DNA of 64,000 nt from Mastigocoleus testarum BC008 (GCF_001456025.1 NZ_LMTZ01000085.1:5566-69565); one strand, 5' to 3'; positions 52,127 to 62,549 are shown, numbered from the stretch's first letter. The notes: generated by a model from the letters alone, not told the origin. Made by a program: numbers and translations.

Positions 52127-53221
52127 ATGAAAAAACACGTTACCTTTTTTATGACTAATTTACATAGTGATGCAGACAAATTAGTCATAAACTTACTAAA
52201 AGGAATACTAGAACTAGATAAAGATGTTTATTTAGATTTAGTAGTAGCTAATAAAAAAGGAGGGTATTTAAATCAAATACCAAAACAAGTTCGTATTATT
52301 AACTTAGAAAGCCATGGAACTTTCAAAGCAATTGTTTCCTTATCCCAATACTTACGCGAACATCAGCCTAATACTCTAATTTCACATACGACTCATACTA
52401 ATGCGATCGCTGTTTTAGCTAGGTTTTTAGTTCAAGAAAAAATTCGATTAGTACTAGTAGAAGATAATACTTTATTCGCACGGAAATCTAAGTCGTTCCA
52501 AAGGAAATTTTTTCCTATTTTAATGAAGTTACTTTATCGATATGCAGATGCAATCGTGGGAGTTTCCTACGCTACAGCACGCGATCTGGAATCTCGACTT
52601 GGTCTGAGAACGGGGAAAGTAAAGATCATATATAACCCAGTTGTAGATTCCCAGTTAACCTTTCAAGCAAATGAATCTTTTAATCATCCTTGGTTTCAAA
52701 AAGGAGCTCCACCTGTCTTTTTAGCTATGGGAAGATTAACCCAACAAAAAGATTTTGCAACCTTGATCAAAGCTTTTTCTATTTTGAGAAGTAATAAAGT
52801 GGCTCGTTTAATGATCATTGGAGAAGGAGAACTAAGGGGTGAGTTGGAATATCTCACCAAGAAATTGGGTATTGCTCAAGATGTCGCAATCCCTAGTTTT
52901 GTGAAAAACCCTTATGTGTATATGAAAAATGCTAGTGCATTCGTCATGTCTTCTCGTTGGGAAAGTCTAGGTAACGTATTAATTGAAGCCATGGCTTGTG
53001 GTTGTCCTGTAGTATCAACCGATTGTCCCCATGGTCCGAGAGAAATTTTAGCCGCAGGTAAATATGGAATCTTAGTCCCTGTTGAGGATGTATTTACTTT
53101 GTCTTATGCGATGTTAAAGGTTTTAGAAACTCCTATTCGAACCGAACTGCTAGTTCGCAGAGCAAATTATTTTTCTGTTAGACGTTCTGTCTCGAAGTAT
53201 TTAGCAATTTCAAATATTTAG
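52127..53221 (+). CDS. Glycosyltransferase family 4-type protein
   Basis: This 364-residue GT-B fold enzyme has an N-terminal acceptor domain (HVTFFMTNLHSDADKLVINL). The C-terminal Rossmann half has VFLAMGRLTQQKDFATLIKA, LMIIGEGELRGELE and the family's sugar-nucleotide-binding EX7E-type segment in SRWESLGNVLIEAMACGCPV. It probably adds one sugar in exopolysaccharide or capsule assembly. This fits the Wzc-like gene 1.3 kb downstream, although the long gap argues against one operon. Donor and linkage cannot be predicted. Compared with the housekeeping genes nearby it is noticeably AT-rich, as are both flanks. Confidence 0.88.
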   Translation: MKKHVTFFMTNLHSDADKLVINLLKGILELDKDVYLDLVVANKKGGYLNQIPKQVRIINLESHGTFKAIVSLSQYLREHQPNTLISHTTHTNAIAVLARFLVQEKIRLVLVEDNTLFARKSKSFQRKFFPILMKLLYRYADAIVGVSYATARDLESRLGLRTGKVKIIYNPVVDSQLTFQANESFNHPWFQKGAPPVFLAMGRLTQQKDFATLIKAFSILRSNKVARLMIIGEGELRGELEYLTKKLGIAQDVAIPSFVKNPYVYMKNASAFVMSSRWESLGNVLIEAMACGCPVVSTDCPHGPREILAAGKYGILVPVEDVFTLSYAMLKVLETPIRTELLVRRANYFSVRRSVSKYLAISNI

Positions 53222-54513
53222 AATGTAAAAAATTAATGGTTCTGTAAAATTTAAATTTTAGAATTTTAAATGTAAATTAATTAATTTCAATAGATTAATT
53301 TAGATTTTGTGGTTATCCACATCAAATACAGCGATTTTTTATACAGGTATGAGTACGGTAAACTAAAAATATAGTCATTATATAATTAAATGAAATACAA
53401 AAAATGAAATTAAAAATTGATGCATTCAACAAAATTAATTTAAGACAATTCTTACTAATTTATTTTTATCTATTCTGTGTAATTTAAAACTAATAATTAT
53501 TTTTAACCCCATAAGCTTAAAAGACTATTATAAGAGATATTAATAAGAATTAGCGAAATTTACATTAAGTTCGCAAAAAAGATAAAAAATGTATTAATAT
53601 TATTGCTGATATAAAAATATTAAAATTTTTAATCAAAAATGTAAGTAGTTTTATTTTCTAGATTGTGATAGGTCAACCAAAATGCTGTTAGATACAGAAG
53701 AAATAAATTCCATTATCAATTTTTTACAGGAGGAAATTTAGGTTCTTATTCTTTAAAGAAGCTATTGATACAAATTGAATGACCTCAATTGTTTATGATG
53801 TTAATGTTTTTGAGACAGAAATATGTCAGCTTATAAACCCAGGGTATTCGATCACAGTAAGCCCTGAAACTTCTCCTGCTAATCTATCCTGTAAACTAAT
53901 TACTATATAAGCTGGAGAAAATGCCACATCTCATTTGGAATTTTATTACTACTGTTAAAACAGTAACTTATCAGCGTGCAAAACTAGTCTATATAGGTTG
54001 CGATTATCACACTTATTGAATATAAGTCTTCGCTTCTTACCCACAGATTACTGGAGATTAGACTTGAATATACCACTTAACAGAATAATAATAGCCTGAT
54101 GTTTGCATTGTTTTAGGCGTATCTAAAAGTCAATTCATTGTAATTGAGAATATTTATGGTGCGTTTACATTTCAATTACATTTCAATACAACATAATTCG
54201 ATGTGATTTGATAAGTAAAGAATCAGTGTATTGCGATAAATCAAATAAATTACATGAATAACTATAATATCGATTCAATTTTTTAGTAATACTCACTGAA
54301 AATTTTAAGTGTTTAGATTGGCTTAATTTTACGAGGCGATATGTTTTCAAACTATTCCTGCTTACTTATTTCCTTAATTAATATATTTACTGATAAGGAA
54401 AAATATTTTTAATTAAAAATCAATTTAAACTAAAATTGCAATTTTTAGTTGTATTTTGATTGAGAAAAATCACTCATTTTTTTGGTAAAAGTAACGAGTT
54501 CGAACAAAATAAC
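53222..54513. other. 1.3-kb AT-rich region without a supported gene
   Basis: There is no frame above about 40 codons with protein-like content. A 19-codon frame at about 53682 (MLLDTEEINSIINFLQEE) and its downstream GGAGG could be the remnant of a gene. Otherwise the DNA shows only AT-rich sequence, including the probable promoter of the Wzc-like gene. Confidence 0.4.
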
Positions 54514-56718
54514 ATGGAATATCAAGAGTATTCTTCTAATTTAGAAAAATATATTCATATCTTGAGAAGGAGATGGGTACCTGCATCAATAGTATTTGTA
54601 ATTATTTTTTCTTCCTCATTTATATTTGTTTCGATGAAAAAACCTATATTTGTTGCAGAAGGTAAATTGCGCCTACGAAAAATAAATGTAGCTTCTAATA
54701 CAAGTGATGCCGCAACAAATTTAAGTAAGTCAGATTCACGTGTAGAACAAAAAAATATTTCTTTTAAAACTGAAGTAGAAATTATTGGTTCCGTACCTTT
54801 AGTCAAACAGACTATTAATAAATTAAAATTAAAAGATAGTAAAGGTAAATATTTACGAGCACAGGATATCATCAATAATAGATTAGATGTCAATAGGATT
54901 AAAGGGACTGATTTAATATTGGTTTCATATCAAGATGTTAATCCCAAAATTGCTGCTAATGTTGTTAATACTTTAATGAATCTGTATTTGAATAATACTT
55001 CATCACTTCATCGAGAAAAGGTATTAGAAAATCGTCAGTTAATTAAAAAACAACTACCTCAAGCAGAAAATATAGTTAGCAAATCTGAATTAGCTTTACG
55101 TAGATTCAAAGAAAAAAATCAAGTTTTATCATCACGGGAAGAAACAGTAAAATTAATAGATTCTCTACGAGACCTACAAACAAAAATAAGCGAACACAAA
55201 TCTCAACTTGCTGGGATAAAAGCTCAGTCTCAGACTATACAGAATAGTTTAGGGATTAGTGCAAAAGAAGTAATAGTTTTAACATCATTAACTCAATCCA
55301 ATAGTGTTAACAAAATACTACAAAATATTCAGCAAGTCGAAAGTAAAATTGCAGAAAAGAGTACGATTTTAAAAGTAGATCATCCAGAACTACTTAATTT
55401 AGAAAATAAACTGATAAATTTAGAAAAAACTCTAGGGACAAGAATTAAAAAAGTTGCAGGAGAAAGAAAAAAAGCAGTTAGGAGAAGTTTAAACCTTGGA
55501 GGTTTAAAACAACAACTAAGTTTGAAATTAATTGATTTAGAAGCACAAAAACAAGGTTTAAAAAGTGAGATTGAAGCCTTATTAACCTTAGAAAATTCTT
55601 ATCAGCAAAGATTAAATAATTTACCTAAATTAGAACAACAGCAGCGACAATTAGAACGACAACTTCAAAATGCACAGTCTAATTATTCAGTTTTATTAAA
55701 AAAACTTCAAGACAATAAAATATCAGAAAATCAAAATCTAGGAAATGCTCAAATTGTTGCAAAAGCAGAATTTCCCGAGCGTCCTATTTCCTCTGGAGTT
55801 CTGAGTTATGTTAGTTCTGGACTACTAGGTACCTTATTTTTTGTTACTACCATATGTATTTTAGAAGTCAGAGATAAATCGATCCGTACTGTTGAGCAAG
55901 CCAAAAACTTAACAGGATTAACCTTATTGGGAATAATTCCAGAATTTGGGAAGTCTAGCGAACTTTTTCCTGATATTGGAGAAGTAGAACCAGATAACAT
56001 TCATCTAGTTATGAATAATCATCCAAATTCCCCTGTAAGCGACTATTATCGGATGTTGCGGGCTAACCTGAAATTTATTAGTACTGTTAAAGAATTGAAT
56101 ATTATTGTTGTTACTAGCTCAGTTCCGAACGAAGGTAAATCTACGGTAGCTGCTAATTTGGCAATGGTAATGGCACAAATGGAAAGTAAAGTATTACTAG
56201 TAGATGGTGACCTTCATAGTCCAGTTCAAAATCGGGCTTGGAAAATACCGGATAACCAAGGTTTAAGTAATGTAGTTTTAGGACAATTCGATCTAAAGAC
56301 AGCTGTAAAACAAGTTAAACCAAACTTAGATATTCTGACAGCAGGGAAAGAATATATAGACAACTTACATATTTTTGATAATGATTTTTCACCACCTTCT
56401 CCCGGTTTGATTCTTGATTCTAAGCAGATGGGTAATTTAGTCAAAGATTTTACAGCTAGTTATGATTTTGTAATTATAGATGCACCTTCTTTGAGTATTG
56501 CTGCGGATGCAGGAATTTTAGGAAATTTAGCTGATGGAATATTATTTGTTGTTCGTCCCGGTGTTGTGGATCTTGCTAATGCATACTTTGCGAAAGAATT
56601 CTTAGAACATTCCGGTCAAAATCTGATCGGACAGGTGGTAAATGGAGCAACTCTAAATCCTAAACGTCGTCGTCAACACAATTTTCTCAGAAATTATAAG
56701 TTTTCAGCTAGTACTTAA
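54514..56718 (+). CDS. Wzz/Wzc-type polysaccharide chain-length regulator with BY-kinase domain
   Basis: This protein has about 734 residues from ATG 54514 (MEYQEYSSNLEKYIHILRRR); a TTG 54 bp upstream is a weaker alternative. It has a Wzz domain with two membrane helices (about 28-48 and 430-450) enclosing long coiled coils (KLIDSLRDLQTKISEHKSQL, LEQQQRQLERQLQNAQSNYS). A PxP-like motif lies near the second helix. The cytoplasmic tyrosine-kinase-like domain has Walker A (TSSVPNEGKSTVAANLAM), A' (VLLVDGDLHSP) and B (FVIIDAPS). It controls polymer length and export. The usual C-terminal tyrosine cluster is nearly absent (one Tyr in RNYKFSAST), so autophosphorylation regulation may differ. Confidence 0.9.
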   Translation: MEYQEYSSNLEKYIHILRRRWVPASIVFVIIFSSSFIFVSMKKPIFVAEGKLRLRKINVASNTSDAATNLSKSDSRVEQKNISFKTEVEIIGSVPLVKQTINKLKLKDSKGKYLRAQDIINNRLDVNRIKGTDLILVSYQDVNPKIAANVVNTLMNLYLNNTSSLHREKVLENRQLIKKQLPQAENIVSKSELALRRFKEKNQVLSSREETVKLIDSLRDLQTKISEHKSQLAGIKAQSQTIQNSLGISAKEVIVLTSLTQSNSVNKILQNIQQVESKIAEKSTILKVDHPELLNLENKLINLEKTLGTRIKKVAGERKKAVRRSLNLGGLKQQLSLKLIDLEAQKQGLKSEIEALLTLENSYQQRLNNLPKLEQQQRQLERQLQNAQSNYSVLLKKLQDNKISENQNLGNAQIVAKAEFPERPISSGVLSYVSSGLLGTLFFVTTICILEVRDKSIRTVEQAKNLTGLTLLGIIPEFGKSSELFPDIGEVEPDNIHLVMNNHPNSPVSDYYRMLRANLKFISTVKELNIIVVTSSVPNEGKSTVAANLAMVMAQMESKVLLVDGDLHSPVQNRAWKIPDNQGLSNVVLGQFDLKTAVKQVKPNLDILTAGKEYIDNLHIFDNDFSPPSPGLILDSKQMGNLVKDFTASYDFVIIDAPSLSIAADAGILGNLADGILFVVRPGVVDLANAYFAKEFLEHSGQNLIGQVVNGATLNPKRRRQHNFLRNYKFSAST

Positions 56719-56766
56719 TTTCAGGTGTTTAAGCTTAACTAATAATTAACTATCTTTATTAGTTAT

Positions 56767-58998
56767 CTACTTCAAATAAAATAGTAAATTCAGTCCAGGT
56801 ATTGTACGGGATAGAGTCCACAGAAGTAAGGTAATATATAATATTCCTAAACTCCATTGATACCATGCCATGGTGCTAATAATACCTGGTAAATCTTCAT
56901 CGCGCAGACGGACATCGTTGAAGCCAATTTTGAGTAAATTATTCAAACTAAAATCGTAGTAATTAAGCCAATTCCAGCGACGCTCCCATAATAATGGCAT
57001 AAATCTTTCTCGAAATAATTGATACCTTGGTATTACTGGTAACCTACCAATGAGTAAGCGTAGTTGTCGTAAGGTACCATCCTCACTAAAATAAGAAACA
57101 TCCATCAAGTTGTGAAAACGACCTTTTTTGTAGAGTTGAAATATTAAGAGACTTGGAAATGGAACGATAATTAATGTCAGATATCCGATAGTTAGTCCAA
57201 AACTGTAAGTATTATCGAAGATTGCGAAAAAGCCAAACAGTAAAAGGATGTTAAAACTAACCAACATAGAAATGGTTTCATAACTTGTGGGAATAATTGG
57301 TTTTGGATGTAAGCGACGGAAACGATCTACAAACCAAAACAGTAAACCAAAGTGTGCGGTAATAATAATTCCAATTCCAACTACCAACCAAAAGTTTGTA
57401 CCGTAACCACTTAGAAGTAATAGTGATGCTAGGGTCAGATATTTCCAAACTAGTATTAACCATCCAGTAACAGAAAACTCTTCACTAATAACCACACGGG
57501 AATTCAACCGTGCGTACATATTTGGGTCAATATCTGCGATCGCAAGTAGCTCGTTCTTATTGCGAAAGGGTTTCGCGAGACGTCGATGGATAATTGATTC
57601 AGCTTGAGTTTGAGAAAAACCCAGATTTATGAGACTCTTTGGTGAGGCGCTGTTAATATTTTTCCCGAGTAAACGTCGATGTAATTGTATTAGTTGCAAT
57701 CTTTGTTTTCTGTATTCTAGTTGGTTAGCATCGGCTATTTGCTGTAACTGACGAAAATTTTGAATTAAGTTACGTAAAACATTAGCATTACCTTGCAGTT
57801 CAGATACTACCAACTTTTTACCGATTTCATCAGGATTTCCCAGAAGTTTAGCTCGATTAGAATTAAAAGCTAAACCAGAAATATTTAGATAAGCATTAAG
57901 TGCAAATTCTGCATCACTAAAATCTGCTAAATCAATAATATTTGCACTGCGGAGATTTACTGGTTGATTAAATTTTGCTTCGCGAAAGGTTACGGTTTGG
58001 TCAAAAGTGACATGATTGAGAAATAGGAAGCTATCAAAGTTATCTTGGCTAAACTGAATTTGATTCCGAAAATGTGAGTTTTCAAAGTTAGCATAACCTT
58101 GCCATTGAATATGTTGGAAATTCGCTACATCTGCAAAAACCGCTTGTTTAAAGTTAGTGCTTTTTGTAAAAATTATGTTTTGGAAGTTAGCAATATTTTG
58201 AAATATACTTTGCTTGAAATTAGCTGTTTCTAAAAAAATGCTACCTTGAAACTGAGTTTCACCTTGAAAGGTTGAATGAGAAAAAACTGTCCCACGGCTA
58301 AATCGGCTTTCAGCCCAATTGGTATTTTTCTGAAAAACTGCACCTTCAGCATCTACTGATTGAAGAAAAAATGTATTTGCGAACTGTACTTTACCTTCAA
58401 AATGGGTTTGAGCTAATATCAAATAACCGCGAAAAATATTAATTTCACTCGATACTGCTGGCTGTTTTTTCACAGTTGACTGACTAAAAAGCGAACGACA
58501 GTCTTTTGATAGTGGAATATCTATGGCGATTGAATCTAAACAAATGTTGTATAAGCGTCCTAATTGTTCTTGTTCTTGCAGTGTAAGAATTGGTGCGATT
58601 GCTTGGGAATATAAAGATGTTCTAAAACCTAAATTACTTCCAAGAAAATCTCCTTTTATTAAGGAATGACTTAGATCTAAGCCTAAAGTTTGTGAGCTAA
58701 TATTTTGAGACTGTTGTTTTTGAGATTGTTTTTTTTGAAGTTGTTGTTGCAATTTTTGGTAGAATAAATCCCGGAAATTTCCATTTTGCGGTCGCAAATC
58801 AATTTCCATATTCCGCAAGTCTACAGTGAGTTTTCCATCTCTAAGTATCGGTGTATTTATTCTCTGTTCTAATATTTCGATGGTTAAAGGTGTAAGTTCA
58901 GTTTGTGCATACGCACTAGGTACAGGTAAAGAGAAGAAAAATATTATTATCGTACAGCTAACTGCAATTAAATATTTAAGACTAAATTGTGTTTGCAT
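56767..58998 (-). CDS. Pentapeptide-like repeat membrane protein with HhH motif
   Basis: This 743-residue protein has a signal peptide (cleavage near AYAQT, residue ~31). A Gln-rich coiled region (QLQKKQSQKQQSQNIS) follows, then about 20 beta-solenoid rungs with A(N/D)F-type units (TANFKQSIFQNIANFQNIIF). Next come a helix-hairpin-helix-like segment (NINSASPKSLINLGFSQTQA) and about four to five transmembrane helices in the C-terminal third, with a soluble loop between (RQLRLLIGRLPVIPRYQLF). The architecture suggests an exported beta-helix tethered in a membrane. I know no characterised homologue and assign no function. It is convergent with the Wzc-like gene (48 bp). Confidence 0.75.
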   Translation of the reverse strand: MQTQFSLKYLIAVSCTIIIFFFSLPVPSAYAQTELTPLTIEILEQRINTPILRDGKLTVDLRNMEIDLRPQNGNFRDLFYQKLQQQLQKKQSQKQQSQNISSQTLGLDLSHSLIKGDFLGSNLGFRTSLYSQAIAPILTLQEQEQLGRLYNICLDSIAIDIPLSKDCRSLFSQSTVKKQPAVSSEINIFRGYLILAQTHFEGKVQFANTFFLQSVDAEGAVFQKNTNWAESRFSRGTVFSHSTFQGETQFQGSIFLETANFKQSIFQNIANFQNIIFTKSTNFKQAVFADVANFQHIQWQGYANFENSHFRNQIQFSQDNFDSFLFLNHVTFDQTVTFREAKFNQPVNLRSANIIDLADFSDAEFALNAYLNISGLAFNSNRAKLLGNPDEIGKKLVVSELQGNANVLRNLIQNFRQLQQIADANQLEYRKQRLQLIQLHRRLLGKNINSASPKSLINLGFSQTQAESIIHRRLAKPFRNKNELLAIADIDPNMYARLNSRVVISEEFSVTGWLILVWKYLTLASLLLLSGYGTNFWLVVGIGIIITAHFGLLFWFVDRFRRLHPKPIIPTSYETISMLVSFNILLLFGFFAIFDNTYSFGLTIGYLTLIIVPFPSLLIFQLYKKGRFHNLMDVSYFSEDGTLRQLRLLIGRLPVIPRYQLFRERFMPLLWERRWNWLNYYDFSLNNLLKIGFNDVRLRDEDLPGIISTMAWYQWSLGILYITLLLWTLSRTIPGLNLLFYLK

Positions 58999-59033
58999 AG
59001 CTCATCTCATCTATTCCCATCACCTATTACCTA

Positions 59034-60038
59034 TTACCTATTACCCATTATCAAAACAACCTTACCCATCATCGAACCATTCTCTAACATTTGATGGGCT
59101 CGCGCTGCATCTTTTAAAGGAAATCGATGAGCTACGTGGATTTTAAGTTCCCCAGTATCTATCCATTTCGCACATTGTCTTAAAATTTCTGTTTGGTGCT
59201 GCTGTGCTGACACAAGTCCTTGTAACATCGGCGTTAGCATTAATTCTAAACTAATCCGAAGATTACGCGATCTAGCTGCTTTCCAAACTGTATCAGCCCC
59301 TGGTTCCAAAATTGTGACCACATCACCATAAACCCGCACCGCAGGAAAAGATTTTTGTAAGGTATCTTTACCAACAGTGTCAAATAACAAATCCACCCCT
59401 TCACCATTAGTCCAATTTAATGCAGCTTGGACAAAGTCAGTTTGTTGATAAAAAATTGGGTAATCAGCACCTAGTCTTCGGACAAAATTAGCTTTTTCTT
59501 GAGAACTAACTGTAGTGCAGACATCAGCACCTTTTAACTTTGCTAGTTGAATTGCAACATGTCCCACACCGCCAGCACCTGCATGAATTAATACTTTTTC
59601 ACCCGGTTCCAAACGCCCACGTTCGTACAAAGCTTCCCAAGCTGTAATCAAAACTAGAGGTGCAGCAGCAGCTTCTGCAAAAGATATAGATTTAGGTTTA
59701 AGAGTAACAAATTGCTCGTCAATGGTTGTGTATTCCGCATAATTTCCCTGGCGATCGCCTAGACCTCCATGACAAAAATATACTTCATCACCTACACGAA
59801 AATTTTTGACATTTATACCTACACCTTCTACAACACCCGCACCATCACAACCCAAAATTGCTGGCATCTTTTCTGGATAAAAAGTACCACGTTTACGAAT
59901 TTTAGTATCTATTGGATTGATACCTGCAGCATGTAATTTAATTAGAAGTTCAGTATCGCCCGTAAGTTTGGGTTTGGGCAATTCCCTCACCTGTAGGACT
60001 TCTGAATTACCTACCCCTGTCATTAATATTGCTTTCAT
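59034..60038 (-). CDS. Zinc-independent quinone oxidoreductase (MDR family)
   Basis: This 334-residue medium-chain dehydrogenase starts MKAILMTGVGNSEVLQVREL. It has an N-terminal GroES-like domain (GINPIDTKIRKRGTFYPEKM, PAILGCDGAGVVEGVG) and a Rossmann domain with the NADPH-binding LIHAGAGGVGHVAIQLAKL. It lacks the zinc-ligand Cys cluster, as in QOR-type enzymes, which reduce quinones or enones with NADPH. The end (RAHQMLENGSMMGKVVLI) is standard. Physiological substrate unknown. It lies 35 bp upstream of the pentapeptide gene's start on the same strand, so the two may be co-transcribed. Confidence 0.9.
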   Translation of the reverse strand: MKAILMTGVGNSEVLQVRELPKPKLTGDTELLIKLHAAGINPIDTKIRKRGTFYPEKMPAILGCDGAGVVEGVGINVKNFRVGDEVYFCHGGLGDRQGNYAEYTTIDEQFVTLKPKSISFAEAAAAPLVLITAWEALYERGRLEPGEKVLIHAGAGGVGHVAIQLAKLKGADVCTTVSSQEKANFVRRLGADYPIFYQQTDFVQAALNWTNGEGVDLLFDTVGKDTLQKSFPAVRVYGDVVTILEPGADTVWKAARSRNLRISLELMLTPMLQGLVSAQQHQTEILRQCAKWIDTGELKIHVAHRFPLKDAARAHQMLENGSMMGKVVLIMGNR

Positions 60039-60492
60039 TTGTCATTTATCACTTAATATTTTGTCAATTGTTACTGCTAATTCTTAATTTGTCGCTGATT
60101 ACTAGTAAATAAAAAAATATTCGACTAAAAGAATTTTAACCGCCTATAGTAAATATACTTGAGAATTATTGTAAATTATTACATGCATATTAGTTTATAA
60201 ATTAATAGGAATCAATAAGGATTAATGGTCTTTAGTTTAATAAAGTCATTTATTATTGTTAATTGCAGATTGTATCGATTTTATAAAAATTAGATTTTTC
60301 TGAAAAAAAATTATATAAAATAGTATTTCCAAAGCCAAATTTAAGCCAAATTTAAGCTAAGATTCAATCTCAACGTTTCAAGGCTGTATGTTTCAAGGCT
60401 ATATATATTTGTAGATACTTGTGGATATTTGCATTAGTCTCGCATATCGATGAAAAATAGCATGCAATGACCTTCATAATAAGTGAATTAAC
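60039..60492. promoter_or_regulatory. Divergent promoter region
   Basis: This 454-bp AT-rich gap separates the quinone oxidoreductase (minus) and CHAD (plus) genes. Short direct repeats occur near 60340-60405 (two AAGCCAAATTT, then two GTTTCAAGGCT units). It presumably contains both promoters. No motif could be fixed with confidence. Confidence 0.4.
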
Positions 60493-61515
60493 ATGACAGT
60501 AACAACAGATTTTCAAGCATATACTTTAGGAGACTACGCGCACCAAGCGATTCAAAAACATTTAAAAAAAATTCTCAAGTGGGAGAAACCTGTAAGGCAA
60601 GATAAAGATCCCGAAGCATTACATCAAATGCGAGTAGGAATGCGGCGTTTGCGTTCTAGTGTAAACGGTTTTTCTTTAGGTATAGTTGTACCCAAAGCTA
60701 TTAGTGATAAGAATATCGGGAGAATAGCACGTAGGCTTGGTCAATTAAGAGATTTAGATGTACTTCAAGAAACTTTAGAAAAAGTTTATAAACCTCATTT
60801 ACCAGATAAAGAAGAAGTCTTACTGGCAGCAGTTTTTAAAACATTAAATAAGCAAAGAGAGGATGCTGTTTCTGGCGTTAAATTAATATTGAAAGATGAT
60901 AGTTACAAGTCCTTAAAAGAATCTCTAAAAGTATGGTTGGAAGCACCAACTTATCAAGATTCGGCAGCATTACCAATTCAGCAAGTAGTACCAGATTTAC
61001 TCTTACCAGAAGTAAGCCATTTTTTATTACATCCTGGTTGGTTAATCGGAACTAAAATTGAAAATACAGATGTTGTGGTTCTCAAGAATTGGGAAACAAA
61101 AAAAATAGAGAAATTTCTGACAACGGGGGGAGAAAATCTCCATAATTTACGTAAACAGGCTAAAAGACTGCGCTACCAGATGGAATTGTTTACCGACTTA
61201 TACGGCGATAGTTATAAAACCCATCTAGCAGAAGTTAAGAATGTACAAGATATATTGGGGCAACTGAATGATGGCGTAGTTTTGGCTGATTGGTTATCCT
61301 ATGTTTGTAAATCAAAACTGCTTCATAAACTTCCCACTTTAGCGAAGTTAATTGAGGAACGGCGTTATAGTTTGTGGGGAGAATGGCAACGTTTGCAAGA
61401 AGTTTATATTAAACCTGAAACTAAGCAGGATTTTCGTTTGGCGATATTAAATCCTTACGAAAAGCAAACTAGCAATGAGAATCACGAACAAGTTGCGGCT
61501 TTAGTAACAAATTAA
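60493..61515 (+). CDS. CHAD domain-containing protein
   Basis: This 340-residue helical protein has two halves carrying the CHAD histidine signatures: PEALHQMRVGMRRLRSSVNG near residue 40 and LHNLRKQAKRLRYQMELF near residue 220. CHAD domains bind polyphosphate through conserved His and basic residues, and some members localise to polyphosphate granules. There is no CYTH domain. An insertion of about 15-20 residues around 175-195 (LHPGWLIGTKIENTDVV) is typical of cyanobacterial forms. It is 134 bp before the reductase gene on the same strand. Confidence 0.92.
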   Translation: MTVTTDFQAYTLGDYAHQAIQKHLKKILKWEKPVRQDKDPEALHQMRVGMRRLRSSVNGFSLGIVVPKAISDKNIGRIARRLGQLRDLDVLQETLEKVYKPHLPDKEEVLLAAVFKTLNKQREDAVSGVKLILKDDSYKSLKESLKVWLEAPTYQDSAALPIQQVVPDLLLPEVSHFLLHPGWLIGTKIENTDVVVLKNWETKKIEKFLTTGGENLHNLRKQAKRLRYQMELFTDLYGDSYKTHLAEVKNVQDILGQLNDGVVLADWLSYVCKSKLLHKLPTLAKLIEERRYSLWGEWQRLQEVYIKPETKQDFRLAILNPYEKQTSNENHEQVAALVTN

Positions 61516-61649
61516 TCGGCTTAAAGCTGAAGTATGGAAAGATAATGATATTTAGTGTCGTTCGAAGATATACAAGTAGTCAACATAATTCAAATATATT
61601 GATGTATGCTTGTGTTCGCAACAACACTAAATATTTTAATCAATCTTAA

Positions 61650-62549
61650 ATGTCAAAAAAACTTTTGATTACTGGGGCGAGTGGCTTTTTAGGATGGTAT
61701 CTTTGCCAAATAGCTCGAAAAGAATACTCTATATATGGAACTTACTTATCTCACCAAATAGAAATTCCCGGAACGAAGACTTTAAAGGTCGATTTGACGG
61801 ATGAGAATCAACTAAAGCAGGTATTCCAAGATATTCAACCAACAGCAGTGATTCATACTGCTGCTCTATCTCAACCTAATTTTTGTCAAACCCATCCCCA
61901 AGAATCCTACAAAATTAACGTTATTGCATCTAAAAATATTGCCGAACTTTGTGCAGGTGCTTCCATATCTTGTATTTTCACATCAACAGATTTAGTCTTT
62001 GATGGGAAAAATGCTCCCTATAAAGAAACAGATCCTGTAAATCCGGTCAATACTTATGGCGAACAAAAAGTTATGGCAGAGGAGGAAATGCTCAAATGTT
62101 ATCCCATGACTGCTGTTTGCCGAATGCCGTTGATGTTTGGTGCTGCGACCCCAACTGCAAAAAGTTTTATTCAAGGTTTTATTGAAACTCTGCAACAGAG
62201 AAAAGAATTAAATTTATTTACCGATGAATTTCGGACCCCAGTTAGTGCTTTAACTGCAGCACAAGGAATTTTATTGGTATTAGACAAACAAATCAACGGA
62301 TCTATTCATTTAGGTGGTAGAGAAAGAATTTCCCGCTATGAGTTTGGCAAGTTGATGGTAAAAATATTTCAGTTAGCCAATGGAAAAATTAAACCAGGAA
62401 GACAACAAGACGTAAAAATGGCTGCACCCAGACCAAGTGATGTATCTTTGGATAGTTCTGTAGCTTTTGAATTAGGTTATAGTCCTTTCTCTGTAAAGGA
62501 AGAGTTGGAAATGTCTGTCAGTCCTTTTCCTAGAGAAATGCAACATTAG
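61650..62549 (+). CDS. NAD(P)-dependent sugar-nucleotide-type reductase (RmlD-like extended SDR)
   Basis: This 299-residue extended SDR has an N-terminal MSKKLLITGASGFLGWYLCQ glycine motif. The HTAALSQPNFCQTHPQESYK block and the FTSTDLVFDGKNAPYKETDP segment follow. The catalytic Tyr-x3-Lys lies in VNTYGEQKVMAEEEM. This is the RmlD/dTDP-4-dehydrorhamnose-reductase-like group, which also includes non-sugar reductases. A role in deoxysugar or other nucleotide-sugar modification is possible, but no rml genes flank it. Length is normal. Confidence 0.85.
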   Translation: MSKKLLITGASGFLGWYLCQIARKEYSIYGTYLSHQIEIPGTKTLKVDLTDENQLKQVFQDIQPTAVIHTAALSQPNFCQTHPQESYKINVIASKNIAELCAGASISCIFTSTDLVFDGKNAPYKETDPVNPVNTYGEQKVMAEEEMLKCYPMTAVCRMPLMFGAATPTAKSFIQGFIETLQQRKELNLFTDEFRTPVSALTAAQGILLVLDKQINGSIHLGGRERISRYEFGKLMVKIFQLANGKIKPGRQQDVKMAAPRPSDVSLDSSVAFELGYSPFSVKEELEMSVSPFPREMQH

